Shown here: one piece after another, positions 59,801 through 64,000 of the stretch
Numbering within the stretch: position 1 is the first letter of the stretch
Layout: each line of letters opens with the position of its first letter
DNA from: Carallia brachiata
Lineage: Eukaryota > Streptophyta > Magnoliopsida > Malpighiales > Rhizophoraceae
Assembly (NCBI GenBank): GCA_021464245.1
Contig: JADCRB010000065.1
Coordinates: 1,124,689-1,188,688 of the forward strand
DNA: 64,000 nt
Direction: 5' to 3'
The notes under the pieces: generated by a model
The model's input: the letters and a program-made list of their open reading frames with translations, nothing else
Database searches by the model: none
Told to the model about the DNA's origin: nothing
Position numbers and translations under genes: made by a program

Positions 59801-62800
59801 TCGTCGTTAGATATGCTCAGCTCCTGCTGGACCTATTTTGGATGGTTGGCTCGCCTTTCTACTGTGAGTGCAGATGTGGAGAAAACCTGAAACAAGAGGC
59901 CAGTTATCAAGAATCTCACTCTCAAAGTTGAAAAGGTCAAATCTACTTGACATAATCAACGACCACACGGGTGAACCAACTAGCTAAGTAAAATTTCTTC
60001 GTGGGTTGGTAATGAGTGAAATGTGGAGCTTAAGAATTTGATGAAATTACTGCGTGCCGAAAACCAAGAGCAAGAGGAGGACAAAAGAAGGTTTGCAAAA
60101 GGTGGTCTGTCCTCTTTTGTTTTTCTCTTACTAAGAGCATTTAGTTGGTGTTCTAGCTCTACTCCCATAGTAGCAAATCACATTTCTTATCCACCCATTC
60201 TACAGTGGATCATTTCCTTATTTTTGCTCCTCTTTCCTACCTTTTTAATTCCACTTCTTGTTTTTGTTAAAATTCGTTTCCACAGTTTCTTCTGTTTTTT
60301 TGGCAAATCCATGCCATATGTACAGTTGTAATGGTCATTGTTCCTTAGATTTTTATAGTTTGCTGAGGCTTCTTGTGCCATCAAAGTTTCTGTTTCTCCT
60401 CTCCTTACCATTTCATTGCTAACCCCTTAAGCTCTTTCAAAAACAGAACCTTGTTTTCCTTGCATGTAAAAATTGGTTCTTTTGAACTGTCATCTTACAG
60501 AATGGTGCCAGGCAACCCAAATCAGGAGTTAAGGTTGCATACTTGTTTTCTTGGAATAAAATACGATGATTTTGTTATCATTCTTATAAAAAAGCTTGTC
60601 TCTTTTTTCCTTTATCAAAACAAAATTGAAGTTAATTATGGGTAGATGGAATAAATGATGGTAAATTTGGGGTATAAGCGAGTCGGTTTAGATGTTTGTT
60701 AGTCATATTCAAATTAAATCGTCAGTGATAGTTTGAATGATTTTGAAACTGCACCAGATAACTGAGAGAGTAAAAGCCAGTTAAATCAATATAATTGGTT
60801 GGGCTTTGAGTTTGTGATTTTAGTCTGTTTGATTTTAACAATATTGAACATACAATTACAAAGGAAAAAAAATAAAACATTGGATTAAAAAAAAGAAAAA
60901 ACTAAAATAATAATTAGACAAACATAAAAAAAAATACAAAATGAAAATGAAAAATAATATGCTTAAAAACTAAAATTTACAATAAATATTTCTAAATCTC
61001 AGGGATACAATATTATCAACTATCACTCATTTCATTGATTTATTCCGAAAACAACATATCACATGAATATTAAAACATTTTTGATGGTTTGATGAGGTTT
61101 TGATAGATACTTAAATTGAATTAATCGGAGTTCAATATGACTTTTGAATATTGGGGTTTCATAAAAAAAAAAAAAATCATTTTGTCAAATCATCATGTGT
61201 TTTTTTAATCTAATTTTCAACAATTTGGAAACTTCAATTTCATTTGAGTAAATTTGGTCGAGTTTGATGGTTTTAGCAGTTTGATTAATACCTCTAATAA
61301 TTGATGCATATACTTCCTATCTTCGAAAATATGGGCCACCCATGACCAATAAGCCAATAATTTTTTTTTTGGCTTAAATACGAACGTCTTGGACATTTTT
61401 TCACTTTGTATTTTCTGCGACAGCCACAGCTTTGACCCACTTATAAGCCAGGCATGCCGCTTGTACTTTGTCCTAGCCTATAATAAAGTCTTCCCCATAA
61501 TTAAAGGGGGTGGAAAGGGAGAGGTGGAGTTCGAATTTTTGTGTTTTAATTAACAAAATGTAATTAATTAGTTTAACCTAGTGAATTAATTAAGATAAAT
61601 ATTATTACGTACAAACAAAAATAATTGATTTCCAAGTTCATTAGCCATCACCACCATCTGGGGTTCAATGTCTCTCGACATCGGGGTAGGGTCGCTGAAT
61701 AGCAACCATCAAGTTTAAATTCAACAACATACACTGACACAATGTTATCAGGTAAAGTAGAAGCATGAAGTGGACTTGGAATTACTTACTAGTTCCAAAG
61801 TTTCCAGCAAAGCACGGCGCCATAATTGATCAAAGGTAAGGGAATGGTGGCAAATCGAGTTCATGCAATGGTTCTTTGTTTGTTACTGTGCCCATCCCTT
61901 TGTAAATTGGCAGCAACTTCATCATGGTGACTTGGTTTGTGAGGATACAGTGGAAAATGATTGGTAGGACAGAATGTCACTACCACAAAGGAAAAAGAAA
62001 CAAAGGGACATGTTTTTTGGCCCCCTCCTCCTTCCTACTCTTATCTCTCACATCATCTCTCCAAACTCCAATGGATTTTTTATCATTTTGCATTTGGTTT
62101 TTCACATTACTTTTGAAAACAGTGTGTAATAAATTGGCATGTTCATATGGTAATGGCTGACTAACTTAGTGTGATTTTTTTTTAATATGATAAACTTTAA
62201 ATTAAATTATAAAAATAGGTGTTCAAATCCCTTCTATTTACGTCATCATTTTAGTAGAATCAGATCAAAATATTGAAAAAAAAATTGAATTATTTGATAA
62301 TATTATTGCTTTGAGATATGTCATCTCTTAATAAATTTGTTGTAAATTTATAGTTAATATGTCAGTAAAATAAATATTAAAAATTTTAATTTTTAAATCT
62401 CTCAATTGTCCTCTAATTTAATTGGTATAGATGTAAAATATCTCAAAAAAAAAAAAAAAAAAAGGTGCAACTAACAATCGTGACTGCATCGCATCCACCT
62501 CATCCACGATTTTCGCATCCTCCTCAGTGTAGTCTTCGATTAATTCTGCCTTGGAGGACTGCAATTGTTCTCAGCTTGCTAATTAACAAACAAATTAATT
62601 AATTCTTAAATTCCAATTACGTGGTCAATGTCAAATCATAGCTTTGCCCTTAAAGTATGCACGTGGAGTCACCACCATTTGGGAGATTTGCTCTGGTGGA
62701 TTTCTTGTCCGTAAGTACAAGACACGTATTATACACGTGACTGACAGCACTTTATACTAATCCAAGGTTAATAAGATAATATTTCATAGGTTATGTCAAA

Positions 62801-62879
62801 AAAAGATAATATTTCATAGGTTTTGTTACACTGCTTAACATTAAATGGTATTAAAATGGTTATAGATTTTATTAACACT
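59801..62879. other. 3' region of the kinase gene and intergenic DNA
   Basis: The first 600-700 bases are probably 3'UTR. From about 60650 it becomes AT-rich. Repeated GTTTGAT-type motifs at 60700-60840 and 61190-61310 may be the ends of an old non-autonomous element, but arms could not be aligned firmly. A poly-A run lies at 62445-62464. No coding exon was supported. Confidence 0.4.
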
Positions 62880-63358
62880 GTATTATGATAAAATTCTTGA
62901 GAGAGAAGAAAGTGAAGGAGAGGAAAGTGAAGTAGAGAATTATTAGAGAAACAAAATATTTTCTATTTTCTTTTATATTTGGAAAGAGATGATGAGAGAG
63001 AAGAAAATTATAAATTTTTTTATTTGAGAAAGGCTGAAAAAGTAGGAGAGAGAAATATAAAATGTGTTGGAATAATAATTTTATTCTTTATAATAAATTC
63101 TATTAAAATATTTTGTTTAAGTAAAATTATAATTTTTAAATTATGTAAAGGGTAATTGAGTCATTTAATAAATTTAGTAGGAGGACTAACAACTTTCCTC
63201 TCATTTTTGAGAGAATTGATTTTGGTGGGGTAGGGAGGATTAGGGGTATTAAAAATTTTCTTCTCCTCACTTTTCAAACATTTCCCAAATATAACAATTT
63301 ATTTTAATTTTCTCACTTTCCTCTCCCTCCCCCCACTTTCCACCTTCCCAAACACAAT
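62880..63358. mobile_element. MITE-like hairpin, purine-rich / pyrimidine-rich arms
   Basis: The left arm GAGAGAGAAGAAAGTGAAGG... with GGAAAGTGAAG is complementary to the right arm ...CTCACTTTCCTCTCCC and CCACTTTCCACCTTCCC (63310-63350). TATTTGGAAAG (left) and CATTTCCCAAATAT (right) also pair. About 480 bp, no ORF. Confidence 0.55.
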
Positions 63359-63740
63359 GTAAGGGTGCGTTTGTTGTGCGATGAAAAGCGAATGAGAGAA
63401 AGAAAAATATAATTATTACTATATACTTTTCTTTCTTATATTTCTTTCCTCTTACTTTCTATACTATTTCAAACAATTTTATTTTCTCTCCCCTTTTTCT
63501 CTCACAATTATTATTCATTTTTTCTTTCACTATACTTTCTTTATTTTCATTTTTCTATCACTCCAAATAACTTTATTTTCTCTTCACTTTTTCTCTCACA
63601 AATTACTATTCACTTTTTCTTTTATCATATTTTCGCTCTCTTCACTTTCTCCACCACTCCAAATAACTTTATTTTCTCTTTATTTTCTTTTCTTTTCTCC
63701 TCCTTTACTCACCCTTCCTCTCGCTCTAAACACACCGTAA
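63359..63740. mobile_element. MITE-like element with TAAGGGTGCGTTTGT ends
   Basis: The left end reads TAAGGGTGCGTTTGTTGTG and the reverse complement of the right end reads TTACGGTGTGTTTAGAGCG. The left interior carries GAGAGAAAGAAAAATATAAT and the right is pyrimidine-rich with repeated CTCCAAATAACTTTATTTTC blocks. It directly abuts the preceding element. TAA at both ends could be the target duplication. Confidence 0.6.
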
Positions 63741-64000
63741 GTGATAATTTAGTAGTATGTCGACATATATTTTACATTGACGATCTGAGTTAAAATTCTC
63801 GCTCCAGCACCCTTCCCTGACAAATAGCAGGATAGCTTCTGAAATGAATAAAGACTGTAACGCAGCGATGAGTTTCAAATTCGATAATAATCGTAGTCTC
63901 TAATGACAGAAATACGTTCGATTTCATTAATTTTCAAATTGTGGGTCTGTCCCTCTGAAATAATTGAATGAAACGTTATAAATAAAAGTTATTTCGATTT

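Noticed and set aside
61190..61310. Possible hAT-type end with GTTTGATGG motifs pairing with 60680-60840
   Set aside because: Arms could not be aligned convincingly and no target duplication was found.

Overview
This is a nuclear window from a flowering plant, most likely a eudicot. Genes carry GT-AG introns, intergenic DNA is very AT-rich, and it is packed with a Copia retrotransposon, SINEs, LINE-type RNase H fragments and many inverted-repeat (MITE-like) elements. Coding sequence occupies only a small part of the 64 kb. I cannot name the species from sequence alone.

Five genes look real. (1) A two-exon U1-type zinc-finger protein on the minus strand (2852-4444). (2) A full-length leucine-rich-repeat receptor kinase on the minus strand (6166-9811) that resembles Arabidopsis At1g74360/NILR1. 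(3) A WEB/PMI2-family coiled-coil protein on the minus strand (37344-39476). (4) A three-exon HNH-domain protein on the plus strand (44384-45965). (5) A nine-exon CDK-like kinase on the plus strand (54418-59800), similar to IBS1/At1g74330, whose sixth coding exon is one base short.

The central architecture is a direct tandem segmental duplication. Unit A spans about 7245-18300 and unit B about 20320-35965, separated by a roughly 2 kb spacer that holds two RNase H (LINE-type) remnants in opposite orientations. The duplication starts inside the receptor-kinase gene, just before its transmembrane helix. Unit A keeps the whole gene. Unit B holds only promoter, intron and ectodomain (20237-22888), is frame-shifted, and has lost the transmembrane and kinase parts. 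A block of about 1.3 kb including intron sequence is almost identical between A and B while the flanks are much more diverged, which suggests gene conversion.

After duplication the two units collected different insertions. Unit A has several MITE-like or unclassified inserts at 11.8, 12.5, 14.1 and 16.2 kb. Unit B has a 4.5 kb Copia element (26651-31169), a SINE (about 31.4-31.7 kb), and MITEs at 24.3 and 35.7 kb. Because the empty site survives in the sister copy, insertion order and many target-site duplications can be read directly.

The stretch 40.6-44.0 kb is a second cluster of mobile elements: a MITE nested in another MITE, a SINE with target-site duplication, a MITE family member shared with 0.5-1.3 kb, and a hAT-like non-autonomous element. 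The regions 46.0-54.1 kb and 59.8-64.0 kb are intergenic with more inverted-repeat elements. I saw no tRNA, rRNA, CRISPR or prokaryote-type features.
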